Assembly (NCBI RefSeq): GCF_014697105.1
Contig: NZ_JACJRF010000029.1
Coordinates: forward strand, 1-64,000
Source of the DNA: Anabaena subtropica FACHB-260
GTDB taxonomy: Bacteria; Cyanobacteriota; Cyanobacteriia; Cyanobacteriales; Nostocaceae
DNA: 64,000 nucleotides
Reading direction: 5' to 3'
In this document: positions 11,301-19,953 of the stretch, piece by piece
How positions within the stretch are numbered: the first letter of the stretch is position 1
Layout of the letters: each line of letters begins with the position of its first letter
The notes under the pieces: model-generated
Told to the model about the DNA's origin: nothing
Seen by the model: the letters and a program-made list of their open reading frames with translations, nothing else
Databases searched by the model: none
Program-made: the position numbers and the translations under genes

Positions 11301-11348
11301 GACCCATTGCAACAAGGATTGCTGGCTATCTAGTAGGACTGTTTTCAT
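8331..11348 (-). CDS. DUF1574 family protein: four N-terminal repeats, one membrane segment, C-terminal SGNH-like domain
   Basis: A 1005-residue protein. Residues about 1-105, 130-240, 240-335 and 345-445 are four divergent copies of a module with the pattern L-H-I-x-C ... VYGR..G..P-W. A single hydrophobic segment follows at about 528-555, then a variable S/Q-rich stretch. The C-terminal third is an SGNH/GDSL-like fold: block I GSSRAL with nucleophile S680 and the DxxH dyad D978/H981 in DPSHLNRFG. Such domains work as acyltransferases or esterases partnered with MBOAT proteins. Because one segment separates the halves, the repeats should be cytosolic and the SGNH domain periplasmic. It is co-oriented with and precedes the MBOAT gene. 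Confidence 0.85.
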   Translation of the reverse strand: MKTVLLDSQQSLLQWVSQATGINTFGVKVRLRGNDLHILCEGLECPQRWRTLSDLLHALQQTDLDVLTSNEQPSIYQVFVYGRKKGEYRPEWCHKVYLNQLERHLEQVEQALLEDAAKAPGGAMILSNESLARRGDANAIARYLSETLSAMGVAVQVRVKQHQPSDGSPDVFNRLWIFCQSAYSPDPSLLAEPVAQKLRQLKLAGYRDAVIVSQVNGETNPDWLLRIDLTPPETMLKEWARWGDVQAIARLLTAALSELLVKVQVSLQESTLHIFCEPAADSSHDSPVPDKTICVEKILSQLEAIAPQGILAATVYGQKPNDKQPEWIDWLKLPASEHPALATSALDLAIIGDEPAIVFLLERLLNPDLDRRLKTGGLRVLLLRKGDLLHIMCDAPICPSRKQVAPRVIQFLRQLNLAGTAGVRVYGRRAGNKEPFWHYGVDLVHRQRLVPEATPEFAATSEYVNELITKDDDEPILRSDVTTEEVQNFVSEVAKDWVAATTTTVRKWFLNTQLFTESGQSFNSVTDSQGIKIALVWGTLGLLLTLQTDWVLGFIVTRTMQTQVTSVSQRSPTVGGTPSSSVTEPDYEDHQGERTAFFTSSSQQRGGAFNASGFTQDDDNQPRILKAAPLREKATAAAILLAARSSMPSFNVRQLDEQLALYRQRIARNGKPADVLIIGSSRALRGIDPMALSKALALQGYPKVDVFNFGINGATAQVVDFVIRQVLQPSELPKIIIWADGSRAFNSGREDLTFRAIANSPGYQHILQQAQTPTNSEQSTKNSENSDEEVKKAPKPEINSYQAVNLWLNQGLAAFSASYKNRDQAKNLLQNKLESLPIFSKPPKAASPTQLTTNNTDDSSNLQAVDFDGFLALSVRFHPARYYQKHSKVTGNYDNDYKSFQVGGIQDAAFRDVLQFTQSQNISLAFVNMPLTAEYLDPVRKKYEQEFQQYMLGLATNPNFIYRDLSELWPKANDYFSDPSHLNRFGAYEVSKKLANDPMISWPAK

Positions 11349-11565
11349 GGGCAGTTAACTTTACAAGAAGCGAATGTTGGGGGGTAGTGCCTGCACTTGT
11401 AAACTAGAACCATAGGTCTATCACATTTTTGAGTTTTCTGTTAACAATTTCGTTACCATTTCGGCTTGCTAAATAGGACAAGATAGTCTTATACAGTTAC
11501 AAGTCATACAGATTTTGAGTTTTGCGTTTTATTCTACTCGTTAGCCCATCAATTAAGGATAAGTA

Positions 11566-11805
11566 ATGCCTCCTATTACCCAAAAATCCACACCAAACCC
11601 CGGATTAAATTTGGTTTTGTTTAGCATTCCCCAATCTCTCCTCCTAGAAATAGGTACAGCGTCTATACTACTGCTGCTTACCACTGGACAAGTCACCGTA
11701 AAAGCCCTGGAATCCTTAGGAGCAGCGAGTGAAGAATTATTTCGCGGCGATCGCCTGCCTATTTTACCCTTCCCCGATGACGATGAATTAAATAAGCAAA
11801 GTTAA
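11566..11805 (+). CDS. Small hypothetical protein upstream of ppc
   Basis: A 79-residue protein with a hydrophobic stretch (SLLLEIGTASILLLLTTGQ, about 25-43) and an acidic tail ending PFPDDDELNKQS. It may be a small membrane protein. No family motif is recognised. It starts 217 bp from the divergent DUF1574 gene and ends 99 bp before ppc, on the same strand; co-transcription with ppc is possible but unproven. A GCGATCGC octamer lies within the coding sequence. The clean start and stop and the plausible codon use support a real gene. Confidence 0.6.
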   Translation: MPPITQKSTPNPGLNLVLFSIPQSLLLEIGTASILLLLTTGQVTVKALESLGAASEELFRGDRLPILPFPDDDELNKQS

Positions 11806-11904
11806 AAAATATACTTTAAATATATGTTCACGGAAAAATCCAAGAGCATAAATGACGAAATATCAACCTGTTAAACAGTAATTGGCTTTACAAGAGAAGC
11901 AACT

Positions 11905-14900
11905 ATGGGTTCTGTTTTATACTCTCTATCTGAATCTGCTAATTTATCTCCAGCATCGGAATTATTTTTGCGTCATCGCCTGCAAATAGTAGAAGAACTG
12001 TGGGAGTCGGTGCTGCGGCAAGAATGCGGTCAAAATATGGTAGATTTGTTGCGGCAATTGCGCGATTTGTGTTCTCCTGAAGGACAAGCGACAAAAGACC
12101 AAGCCGTTTCCGCCGTCAAGTTAATTGAACAATTGAATATCAACGAAGCTATCCGCGCAGCTAGGGCTTTCGCTTTGTATTTTCAGCTGATTAACATCAT
12201 AGAGCAGGAATATGAACAAAGGCAGCAATTAACGCGCTATTCTGAATTGGAAGCAGAAACCCCAACCCTGAACGGTTCTGAAAACATTACCTCTTCCTCT
12301 AACCACAACGAAGATGATGTGATTTTCAACCGGGGTTTAGGGATAGATTTTTTGGGGAAAAATTGGACTAATAGAGGACAAGGTAAGCAAAAAGGGACGT
12401 TTGCAGCTTTATTTCCCTTATTGCATAAGTTGAATGTTCCACCCCAGCAAATTCAACGCCTAATTTCCCAACTGGATGTCCGCTTGGTATTTACAGCCCA
12501 CCCGACAGAAATTGTCCGCCACACCATTCGGGACAAACAACGCCAGGTAGTAGACTTGTTGCAACAACTAGATGAAGTGGAAAATCGCGCTAATAATGGC
12601 GGAGGTTATCCTTGGGAAACCGGAGAAATTCGAGAAAAATTACTCGAAGAAATCCGCTTGTGGTGGCGCACAGACGAACTCCACCAGTTCAAGCCCACGG
12701 TACTGGATGAAGTAGATTATGCTCTGCACTACTTCCAAGAAGTTTTATTTGATGGGATTCCCCAACTGTATAAACGCTTCAAATACGCCCTGAATGAAAC
12801 CTTCTCTTGGCTAGAACCACCGAGCAAAGATTTTTGTTCCTTTGGTTCTTGGGTAGGTTCAGACAGGGATGGTAATCCATCGGTGACACCAGAGATTACT
12901 TGGCAAACAGCCTGTTATCAGCGCAAAATGGTGTTGGAAAGATACATCAAATCTGTCAAGCAACTGATTGAATTATTGAGTATCTCCATGCACTGGAGTG
13001 ACGTACTACCAGATTTACTGGAATCTTTAGAGTTAGACCAATCCCAGTTAAGTGAAGTATATGACGCGCTGGCGCTGAGATATCGCCAAGAACCCTATCG
13101 TCTCAAACTAGCTTATGTCCTCAAGCGGCTGGAAAATACCCGCGATCGCAATTTAGCATTATATAAAGGGGAAACCCCCACCAACGAAGATAGCCCCATG
13201 TACCGTTCTGGGTCTGATTTTTTGGCAGAGTTGCGTTTGATTCAGCATAACTTGACGGAAACTGGATTAAGTTGCCGGGAACTAGATAATCTCATCTGTC
13301 AAGTCGAAATTTTCGACTTTAATCTGACAAAATTAGACATTCGCCAAGAATCAACCAGACATTCGGACGCTTTAAACGAGATTCTCGAATATCTCCAACT
13401 ATTACCCCAACCATACAACGAACTATCGGAAGAACAGCGAGTGGCTTGGTTGACAACCGAACTGCAAACCCGTCGCCCATTAATTTCGGCAGAATTACCA
13501 TTCTCCGACAAAACTAATGATGTCATTAAAACCTTCCGCATAGTGCGATCGCTCCAACAAGAGTTTGGGATCAATATCTGCCAAACTTACATCATTAGTA
13601 TGTGTCGTCAAGTCAGCGATGTCTTGGAAGTCCTGCTACTAGCCAAAGAAGCCAGACTTTTTGACCCAGCGATCGCCGTTGGCACAATTCAGGTAGTACC
13701 ATTATTTGAGACTGTCGAAGATTTACAACGCTCTCTTAGCGTCATGCGACAGTTGTTTGAGTTACCCTTATACCGCGCCTTACTAGCAGGGGGCTACGCA
13801 GCAATTAACGGTAGCCCAGAAAACATTCCCCCATCGCCCCATCTCCCCCTTCCCCTCTCCTCTGTCTCCCTCACTCCCGACTTACAGGAAGTCATGCTGG
13901 GATATTCCGACAGCAACAAAGACTCCGGTTTCCTAAGTAGCAACTGGGAAATTCATAAAGCCCAAAAATTCTTACAGAAAATCGCCGAAGAATATGGACT
14001 AAATCTGCGGATTTTCCACGGACGCGGCGGTTCTGTGGGAAGAGGAGGCGGCCCAGCCCACGAGGCGATTTTGGCTCAACCAGGACACAGTATCAACGGA
14101 CGGATTAAAATTACCGAACAAGGGGAAGTATTAGCTTCCAAATACTCCTTACTGGATTTAGCCCTGTACAACTTGGAAACCATCACTACTGCGGTAATTC
14201 AAGCCAGTCTTCTCCGGACTGGGTTTGATGATATCGAACCGTGGAACGAAATCATGGAGGAATTAGCAGCGCGATCGCGGCAACATTATCGTGGTTTAAT
14301 TTACGAACAACCAGATTTCATCGACTTTTTCCACCAAGTCACCCCTATCGAAGAAATCAGCCAACTACAAATTAGTTCCCGTCCCGCCCGTCGTCCTTCT
14401 GGAAAGAAAGATTTAAGCAGCCTCCGCGCTATTCCTTGGGTATTTAGCTGGACACAAACCCGATTCTTGTTACCTTCTTGGTACGGTGTTGGGACAGCTT
14501 TACAAGAATTTTTCAACGAGGAACCAGAAGAACACCTCAAATTGATGCGCTACTTTTATGTCAAATGGCCTTTCTTTAAAATGGTGATTTCCAAAGTAGA
14601 AATGACTTTGGCAAAAGTAGATATGCAAATGGCTGGTCACTACGTACAGGAATTGTCTGACCCCGAAGACAAGCCCCGGTTTGATAAAGTATTTGAGCAA
14701 ATTGCTAACGAATACTACCTTACAAGAGATTTAGTCCTGAAAATTACCGACCACAGCCGACTCTTAGATGGTGATCCTGTACTCCAGCGTTCCGTACAGT
14801 TACGCAATGCTACAATCGTCCCCTTGGGATTTATCCAAGTTTCCCTCCTCAAGCGTCTACGCCAAGCCAAGAATAATACTGCTACCTCTGGTGTCATCCA

Positions 14901-14985
14901 CTCTCGTTACAGCAAGGGTGAGTTACTACGAGGCGCATTGTTAACAATTAACGGTATTGCGGCGGGAATGAGGAATACTGGTTGA
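11905..14985 (+). CDS. ppc: Phosphoenolpyruvate carboxylase
   Basis: Fixes bicarbonate onto PEP to make oxaloacetate, the main anaplerotic reaction in cyanobacteria; cytosolic. At 1026 residues it has the usual cyanobacterial length. The catalytic His is H199 in VFTAHPTE. The active-site loop [13 protein letters not shown] starts at H705, [15 protein letters not shown] is the preceding conserved block, and the protein ends with the invariant RNTG. Residues about 642-660 ([17 protein letters not shown]) are encoded by C/T-rich low-complexity DNA that looks like an in-frame repeat insertion immediately before the [13 protein letters not shown] block; the frame and all catalytic residues survive. 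Confidence 0.97.
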   Translation: MGSVLYSLSESANLSPASELFLRHRLQIVEELWESVLRQECGQNMVDLLRQLRDLCSPEGQATKDQAVSAVKLIEQLNINEAIRAARAFALYFQLINIIEQEYEQRQQLTRYSELEAETPTLNGSENITSSSNHNEDDVIFNRGLGIDFLGKNWTNRGQGKQKGTFAALFPLLHKLNVPPQQIQRLISQLDVRLVFTAHPTEIVRHTIRDKQRQVVDLLQQLDEVENRANNGGGYPWETGEIREKLLEEIRLWWRTDELHQFKPTVLDEVDYALHYFQEVLFDGIPQLYKRFKYALNETFSWLEPPSKDFCSFGSWVGSDRDGNPSVTPEITWQTACYQRKMVLERYIKSVKQLIELLSISMHWSDVLPDLLESLELDQSQLSEVYDALALRYRQEPYRLKLAYVLKRLENTRDRNLALYKGETPTNEDSPMYRSGSDFLAELRLIQHNLTETGLSCRELDNLICQVEIFDFNLTKLDIRQESTRHSDALNEILEYLQLLPQPYNELSEEQRVAWLTTELQTRRPLISAELPFSDKTNDVIKTFRIVRSLQQEFGINICQTYIISMCRQVSDVLEVLLLAKEARLFDPAIAVGTIQVVPLFETVEDLQRSLSVMRQLFELPLYRALLAGGYAAINGSPENIPPSPHLPLPLSSVSLTPDLQEVMLGYSDSNKDSGFLSSNWEIHKAQKFLQKIAEEYGLNLRIFHGRGGSVGRGGGPAHEAILAQPGHSINGRIKITEQGEVLASKYSLLDLALYNLETITTAVIQASLLRTGFDDIEPWNEIMEELAARSRQHYRGLIYEQPDFIDFFHQVTPIEEISQLQISSRPARRPSGKKDLSSLRAIPWVFSWTQTRFLLPSWYGVGTALQEFFNEEPEEHLKLMRYFYVKWPFFKMVISKVEMTLAKVDMQMAGHYVQELSDPEDKPRFDKVFEQIANEYYLTRDLVLKITDHSRLLDGDPVLQRSVQLRNATIVPLGFIQVSLLKRLRQAKNNTATSGVIHSRYSKGELLRGALLTINGIAAGMRNTG
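13826..13878. repeat. C/T-rich low-complexity insertion inside ppc
   Basis: A run made almost only of C and T (CCCCATC, CCCCTT, CTCCCTC units) encodes Pro/Ser/Leu in a gene otherwise of mixed composition. Comparable tracts lie inside trpD (51251-51293) and, on the opposite strand, inside the zinc protease gene (22081-22138). Confidence 0.65.
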
Positions 14986-14990
14986 TGTTA

Positions 14991-15018
14991 GTTGTCAGTT
15001 GTCAGTTGTCAGTTGTCA
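14991..15018. repeat. Heptamer tandem repeat, GTTGTCA x4
   Basis: Four perfect GTTGTCA units right after the ppc stop codon. The same unit reappears at 59355-59382. This is the short tandem heptamer (STRR) type of heterocystous cyanobacteria. Confidence 0.85.
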
Positions 15019-15057
15019 GTGATAAAACACATATAACTGACAAATAACTAATGACTA

Positions 15058-15312
15058 ATGACCAAAAATAAAGTTTTAATCTGTAGTTTACTAGCCTTAT
15101 CATCTGGATTTTTCGGCGGTTATATCGGCGGAGAAATTACATTAATGCTGCATAGCCAGAAGTGCCAAAATAAAGGTTGGGGTATGAGAGAATTATGTCA
15201 TGTGTGGATCACACCGGGGGCAACATGGCAAGGTAGTACAACCGGAATTTGGACGGGGACAATCTTAGGAGCATTTGCTGGTGGTTTAGTAATAAGGGAA
15301 AATCGTTATTAG
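15058..15312 (+). CDS. Small two-segment membrane protein, unknown function
   Basis: An 84-residue protein with two hydrophobic, glycine-rich segments (VLICSLLALSSGFFGGYIGG, about 5-25; TGIWTGTILGAFAGGLVI, about 61-78) separated by a polar loop with two cysteines. The glycine zipper-like spacing suggests helix packing in the membrane. No family is recognised. It begins directly after the heptamer array and is followed 32 bp later by the PD-(D/E)XK-like gene on the same strand; whether they are co-transcribed is unknown. Confidence 0.55.
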   Translation: MTKNKVLICSLLALSSGFFGGYIGGEITLMLHSQKCQNKGWGMRELCHVWITPGATWQGSTTGIWTGTILGAFAGGLVIRENRY

Positions 15313-15344
15313 TTAATAGTTGTGAATAATAGGGAATATATTCA

Positions 15345-15968
15345 ATGGCATACAGTGATTTCACCCTGTCTAAAGTTAAAGAAGCATTTCAATTAACCAT
15401 TAACGAAAAGCGCAACCTTTTTCAAGATACATTGCCTGTAAAGCCTTCTTCTACCTTAAAAACACTGTTAGCCGAGTATATTCAACTAGCAACTGCGATC
15501 AATACGGAAAAAGCTCGTTCAGAATTATTGATTATGCAGGTTCTTACAGAAGTTAGAAGGCAGTTGAATTATAAAATTTCTTTATTTTCTGGTACAGATT
15601 TTGATGTAGATTCTAGTAAAGGTTTGAATGGTTATTGTGATTTTATTATTTGTGCTTCTGAAGAACAATTTTATATTAAATCTCCTGTGATTACGATTGT
15701 TGAAGCCAAAAATGAAAATATTAAAGGTGGTTTAGGACAATGTATTGCCTCAATGTTGGGAGCGCAGATTTTTAATCAACATACACAACAGGATATAAAT
15801 AAAATCTACGGTGTTGTGACTACTGGAACTAACTGGCGGTTTTTAATTTTAGAAAATAATACAGTTTATATTGATATTATTGAATACTATATAAATGATG
15901 TAGATAAAATTATAGGAATTTTGCTGCAACCATTTCAATCAGCTTTTGTTCAAGGTATTCATAGCTGA
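15345..15968 (+). CDS. Putative PD-(D/E)XK nuclease-fold protein
   Basis: A 207-residue cytosolic protein. A nuclease-like core is visible: a glutamate-bearing helix (TEKARSELLIMQVLTEVRR), then GYCDFIICAS with an Asp at about 99, then ITIVEAKNEN giving an E-x-K triad at about 121-123, then a GLGQC motif whose Gln is typical of the fold. This spacing fits the PD-(D/E)XK superfamily seen in restriction-like proteins. No methyltransferase or specificity subunit is adjacent, so it is probably not a standard restriction system. Fold assignment is by motif only; a substrate cannot be named. Confidence 0.6.
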   Translation: MAYSDFTLSKVKEAFQLTINEKRNLFQDTLPVKPSSTLKTLLAEYIQLATAINTEKARSELLIMQVLTEVRRQLNYKISLFSGTDFDVDSSKGLNGYCDFIICASEEQFYIKSPVITIVEAKNENIKGGLGQCIASMLGAQIFNQHTQQDINKIYGVVTTGTNWRFLILENNTVYIDIIEYYINDVDKIIGILLQPFQSAFVQGIHS

Positions 15969-16006
15969 AAAAAAGATTATTGATGGGTATCTGTTGGCTG
16001 ATAAAA

Positions 16007-16030
16007 TATACTCATAACATTATGAGTATA
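16007..16030. promoter_or_regulatory. Perfect 11-bp inverted repeat just upstream of a start codon
   Basis: TATACTCATAA, a 2-base spacer, then TTATGAGTATA. The right arm ends 5 bases before the ATG at 16036. It can act as a DNA operator for a dimeric regulator, or, if transcribed, as a hairpin that would occupy the ribosome-binding region. Confidence 0.7.
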
Positions 16031-16035
16031 CTTTC

Positions 16036-16341
16036 ATGACTGCTGAAAATAACGTAGTAAATTCCGATACTAAAGGTGCTGATGCCATTGATGAAGCGAT
16101 CGCTAAAGGCATCGATTTTGATGGTACTCCGATTCCACCTGTAAAACTAGACCTATATCACAAAGTCATGGCGTTGGAAGCAAATAGACAGCGTAGTGGT
16201 GTATCTAATACTATGCGATCGCGCATCATCCGCATTGGCGCAAAACACATCCCCCAACTAGAACTCGATCAATTACTCGTAGAAGCAGGCTTTGCACCCC
16301 TAAAAGAAAAAGACATTGCCTTTTTCTACGGCGGTAAGTAA
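16036..16341 (+). CDS. Hypothetical protein, 101 residues
   Basis: A small soluble protein with an acidic N-terminal half (DAIDEAIAKGIDFDGTPIPP), a middle helix (LYHKVMALEANRQ), an S/R-rich turn (SGVSNTMRSRIIRIG) and a C-terminal amphipathic part ending FFYGGK. No recognised domain. The coding sequence has two GCGATCGC-like sites. No Shine-Dalgarno precedes the ATG because a perfect palindrome fills that position, and a good terminator follows, so this appears to be a self-contained, tightly controlled transcription unit. The function is unknown. Confidence 0.6.
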   Translation: MTAENNVVNSDTKGADAIDEAIAKGIDFDGTPIPPVKLDLYHKVMALEANRQRSGVSNTMRSRIIRIGAKHIPQLELDQLLVEAGFAPLKEKDIAFFYGGK

Positions 16342-16346
16342 TTTTC

Positions 16347-16375
16347 AGCGTAGGCATAGCCCTACGCTTATTTTT
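16347..16375 (+). terminator. Rho-independent terminator
   Basis: AGCGTAGG (16347-16354) pairs perfectly with CCTACGCT (16361-16368) over a 6-base loop and is followed by TATTTTT. It lies 5 bp after the stop of the 101-residue gene. Confidence 0.8.
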
Positions 16376-16646
16376 GCAAGTAATCTCAATGCTATTTATT
16401 TATAAGCATAATAAATAAATTATACATAATTTTTAAGTTGCTATTACACAATTATGACGAAAATGTGATCATTGATTTGATGAGATAATACCATTTAACT
16501 TTAATACTAAAATGAGGTTTTGCCAGCATTATATAAGCTCATGAAATTATAGAATTAGATTCATAAATATGGCATATAAGTAGCAAATCTTTCATTTGTT
16601 TCAAGCAAGTAATTTTATAGTTAAGCTCAGAGAGTGGAGAATATAA
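16376..16646. other. A/T-rich gap, no gene seen
   Basis: Between the terminator and the SDR gene there is A/T-rich DNA with stops in all frames. It probably holds the SDR promoter, but no convincing -35/-10 pair could be chosen. Confidence 0.5.
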
Positions 16647-17501
16647 ATGCTTGCAAAAAATCAAGGTACAGTCGTAATTACAGGAGCATCCACAGGAATT
16701 GGTGAAGCCTGCGCTTTGCATTTAGACAAATTAGGATTTTGTGTCTTCGCTGGCGTGCGTAAAAATTCTGATGCTCAAAAACTTCAACAGAAAGCCTCTC
16801 AAAGACTTATCCCTATTTTTTTAGATGTTACTGATGCTGATTCGATTGCATTTGCAGTTGAGACAGTAAAAAATACAGTTGGTGATGAAATTTTTGGCTT
16901 AGTAAACAATGCTGGAATTGCCGTTCCAGGCCCGTTAGAATTATTACCAATTGCAGAATTTGAACAACAAATGCAAGTTAATGTCACTGGACAACTAGCA
17001 GTCACACAAGCATTTCTTGGTTTATTGCGCCAAGGTCGAGGACGAATTGTCAATATGGGTTCCATTAGCGGTAGAAGTGCGGCTCCATTTCTTGGTGCTT
17101 ACAATGCTTCAAAATTTGCGCTGGAAGCACTTACCGATGTGATGCGTATGGAGTTACGACCTTGGGGAATTTCAGTTTCCATTATAGAACCAGGTGCGAT
17201 CGCTACCCCCATTTGGGAAAAGTCTTTCACTCAAGCCGACATAGCAAAGGAAAATTTATCACAATCTGCCCAAAATCTCTACGGTCATGCGCTGACTGCT
17301 GTCCGTAAACAAGTAGGAATTCTGGCATCTAAGAGCATTTCTTCGGATATTGTAGCTGAGGCTGTTGTTCATGCACTCACAGCAAAAAAACCAAAGACAC
17401 GCTATCTCATCGGTCAAGATGCGAAAATGGGAGCATTACTCAAGTATCTTTTGCCTGATAGATTGTATGATCGTGTAATTTTATATTCAATGGGTTTATA
17501 G
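16647..17501 (+). CDS. Short-chain dehydrogenase/reductase (classical SDR)
   Basis: NAD(P)-dependent oxidoreductase of 284 residues. The Rossmann glycine motif TGASTGIG is at residues 12-19, the NNAG structural motif follows at about 90, and the catalytic pair is Y152/K156 in YNASK, with a Ser in GSISGRSA about 13 residues earlier. A proline-glycine motif (IEPGAIATP) follows as in classical SDRs. The C-terminal sequence KKPKTRYLIGQDAK is common in SDRs acting on lipids or retinol-like substrates, but the substrate cannot be deduced. Monocistronic. Confidence 0.88.
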   Translation: MLAKNQGTVVITGASTGIGEACALHLDKLGFCVFAGVRKNSDAQKLQQKASQRLIPIFLDVTDADSIAFAVETVKNTVGDEIFGLVNNAGIAVPGPLELLPIAEFEQQMQVNVTGQLAVTQAFLGLLRQGRGRIVNMGSISGRSAAPFLGAYNASKFALEALTDVMRMELRPWGISVSIIEPGAIATPIWEKSFTQADIAKENLSQSAQNLYGHALTAVRKQVGILASKSISSDIVAEAVVHALTAKKPKTRYLIGQDAKMGALLKYLLPDRLYDRVILYSMGL

Positions 17502-17880
17502 ATATTGAGCAATGTCCACTAACTCTGTTAGCCTTTTTATCAACTTTAAATAATTTGCGATCGCTCTCAGTAAAATACGACAAGAAGGGATCACGTACTG
17601 CCCAGAAGAGAAAGACCTTCAGATCAGAACAAGGAATTACTCGCTCTGTGTGCGATCGCTCTTATCTCAGAAACCTGACGGATAGCATCTTCGCCTTGAT
17701 TTAAAGAATCAGGTGATACTTCCAAATTGATTGGTTGAATAAATTGACTCATTACCAACTGGTTTTCAGAAAGGGTTGCTATAAAAATAGCAAATTGTGC
17801 TTTGTCTCTGGCTTAAATTACTTTTAAATTTCCAATTTTACGCCTAGCCTAATGTGAATTAGGAATAATGACTCTCCACT
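17502..17880. other. Gap with two HIP1 sites and a possible gene remnant
   Basis: No intact gene. HIP1-type GCGATCGC octamers are present near 17558 and 17652. A 63-codon open stretch on the minus strand (listed separately) may be a decayed gene. Confidence 0.5.
17624..17812 (-). pseudogene. Possible gene remnant, 63 codons, minus strand
   Basis: The stretch reads ARDKAQFAIFIATLSENQLV..., then MSQFIQPINLEVSPDSLNQGED and IRQVSEIRAIAH, ending at a TGA. A TAA lies immediately before the first codon. From the internal ATG at 17752 it would give only 42 residues. The helical, balanced amino acid content suggests former coding sequence, but no family is recognised and it could be chance. Confidence 0.25.
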
Positions 17881-17918
17881 CATTACTCATTACTCATTAC
17901 TCATTACTCATTACTCAT
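17881..17918. repeat. Heptamer tandem repeat, CATTACT x5
   Basis: Five perfect CATTACT units plus CAT, ending 3 bp before the (minus-strand) stop codon of the DUF3370 gene. Confidence 0.85.
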
Positions 17919-17921
17919 ATT

Positions 17922-19334
17922 TTATAAAGTCCTCACTGTTAAAACCTGTGGTGGTGTGGAATCTGGGGGATAAATCACATCTACCTGTACATTACGCCTA
18001 CTCGATGGTGGCATGGCAAATTGTACTAATGGTTCTAAAACTTGTCCGGTTCTATGCCACAAATGTACGTAGCGTATCTGTTGTTTTCCCTGGTCATCAA
18101 AGTAACGTAGCCGAACTGTACCTCGGAAAAAGGGAAAATCCAGCGAAGGTTTACGGAAGCGTACACCACCTTGAGATAATTTATCTTCTTTCAATGGTGT
18201 TTCCAAAGTGACTGTCACTTTTTGAGTTTGGTTACTATTATTCTTCAAAGGCAATGTGAGATTATATTCCACCCCATAATTACCATGCGCTTCATAAGCT
18301 GTATCTGGGTAACGTACCAGCATCTTAGCTGTTTGACTTTGGTCTGTACCCAATCGCCCACCCCGTAAAGTAACTATAGGATAAGAAATGCCTTTGCCAG
18401 TTTGGGGTATGGTTAGAGTTGTCGCTTTAGGATTATCAGTCAGCGTGGCTTGCCATTGGGAACCTTGAGAAACACCAGCCACACGCCCATAAATCAAAGC
18501 CCCACTGGTAGCATTTGGTGGGGTAGGGGTTTTATCTCGTGGCCCAGCAAAGTTACCATTATTGAGTAAAGCTTGCCATTCTGTCATAGTTGGCGCACGG
18601 TCGGAACCATCAGCATTTTTTTTAGCAAACATAGCCAAGCTGGCTGCATAAACTTTATCACTACTCCGTAGGCGGAAAAAACTAGAGCGACCATTGACAG
18701 GCTTTTCCAAATTCCGCACAGGAATAGAATGATTCAGCAACATCCGGCTTTGTCCGGGGGGAATAACCAATTTGGCGGGAAAATCAACCTGTCGCACACC
18801 CCGCAGGACATCAGCAACAGCCCTGGCTCCTGGCCCAGAGTAGGCTTTACCATCATTATTTTCTAGGTAGGGGGGTAAGGTGACAAAGGGTGCATCCTGC
18901 ATCAAATAACTAGCAGCTTGTAAGACATCAACTGTCACAGGTTTTTTCCCAGGATTATTGACAATTACGCCTAGATAAAGCGTTTGTAAATCCTTGGGTG
19001 TGTGGGTGTAATGGTGAGCAAATAAATCAAATCGTCCTTGGAAGGGAAAATTCAAGTGTGCGGTTGGTGTTTTTTTACCGTTGGTGGGAAAGGTGGAAAG
19101 TAAAATACCCTCAGTTTTCACCCACTCTGGGCTATTACTGTTGAATACAGGGATATTATCTAACTTTCCTGGTAAAGCCCTGATTTCTCCTGATTGGACA
19201 ATAATCTGAGGTTCTGGTTTGGGTGAAGTTTGAGCAACAACAGAATCATCTTGAGGATTAGTACAGCCGACAGTTTGAATAAGAGTAAGTACTGATAAAA
19301 GTATGAATAAAGGTGATGATAGTTTACTTGGCAT
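17922..19334 (-). CDS. DUF3370 family lipoprotein
   Basis: A 470-residue cell-envelope protein. It opens with a lipoprotein signal: hydrophobic residues 8-20, then TVGC with the lipid-attachment Cys at C24. The mature region is beta-rich, with the DUF3370 features EIRALPGKLDNIPVFNSNSPEWVKTEGILLSTFP near the N terminus, DLFAHHYTH, and ending in RTL. The family is largely cyanobacterial and has no established function. The gene is isolated between a heptamer repeat and a divergent small operon; its upstream 230 bp gap is shared with the RelE-like pair. Confidence 0.85.
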   Translation of the reverse strand: MPSKLSSPLFILLSVLTLIQTVGCTNPQDDSVVAQTSPKPEPQIIVQSGEIRALPGKLDNIPVFNSNSPEWVKTEGILLSTFPTNGKKTPTAHLNFPFQGRFDLFAHHYTHTPKDLQTLYLGVIVNNPGKKPVTVDVLQAASYLMQDAPFVTLPPYLENNDGKAYSGPGARAVADVLRGVRQVDFPAKLVIPPGQSRMLLNHSIPVRNLEKPVNGRSSFFRLRSSDKVYAASLAMFAKKNADGSDRAPTMTEWQALLNNGNFAGPRDKTPTPPNATSGALIYGRVAGVSQGSQWQATLTDNPKATTLTIPQTGKGISYPIVTLRGGRLGTDQSQTAKMLVRYPDTAYEAHGNYGVEYNLTLPLKNNSNQTQKVTVTLETPLKEDKLSQGGVRFRKPSLDFPFFRGTVRLRYFDDQGKQQIRYVHLWHRTGQVLEPLVQFAMPPSSRRNVQVDVIYPPDSTPPQVLTVRTL

Positions 19335-19566
19335 AAAGAATTGCAGTGTTCAGGATAAGCTAATGTAACTACAATTTTATGTATGCTGATTCCTGGAGGC
19401 GATCGCTGTTTTTATCCATATATAATTAACATAGTCAATCAACCTATAGCTATGACTCTATTTCTATCATTTATTTTCTGTATAAATATAGTTTGAATAC
19501 TCAATTATTTAGAGTTATACGCTAAATTTGAAGTTAGTTTAGTATTTCAGGTCTGGAATCATTTAA

Positions 19567-19953
19567 ATGGAAATACTTATTGAGTCTACAAACGATTTTG
19601 AGCAAGATTTAAATAAATTTAATAATAAAGAAAAATTTAAAATCATTAAAAAATTAAATCGATACGTTGAGCTATTATCAAAGAATATAAATTTATTAGA
19701 AAATCAAGCTTTTAAGTTAAAAGATATCAAGCTGAATGCAGATTATGAATCTTCCCTTTATGCTTTGATTATCGATAAAAATTTAAGGTTAATCATCACT
19801 ATTGACGATGATCCAATTTTTGACGTTACAGTAATTACATTATTCAGAGTAGTCCAGACTGAAGATGCTGCAAAAGCTTATGCTTCAGTGGCTGAATCTC
19901 TCTATCAAGATTTTAGTGTGAAGAATCGAGAAATTGAGGTTCGCTCTAAATAA
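19567..19953 (+). CDS. RelE/ParE-like small protein, first of an overlapping pair
   Basis: A 128-residue protein with a ParE/RelE-like plan: helical ANDFEQDLNKF..FKIIKKLNRYVELL, a loop, then the beta meander SSLYALIIDKNLRLIITIDDDPIFDVTVITLFRV that typifies the fold. Toxins of this fold inhibit translation or gyrase. The stop TAA shares its last A with the ATG of the next gene, so the two are translated together. No conventional antitoxin (small DNA-binding protein) is visible next to it. Toxic activity is an inference from fold resemblance. Confidence 0.55.
   Translation: MEILIESTNDFEQDLNKFNNKEKFKIIKKLNRYVELLSKNINLLENQAFKLKDIKLNADYESSLYALIIDKNLRLIITIDDDPIFDVTVITLFRVVQTEDAAKAYASVAESLYQDFSVKNREIEVRSK

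Noticed and set aside
14991-15018. CRISPR array
   Set aside because: Units are 7 bp without spacers; these are tandem heptamers, as are those at 17881, 36579 and 59355. No CRISPR-like repeats or cas genes were seen.
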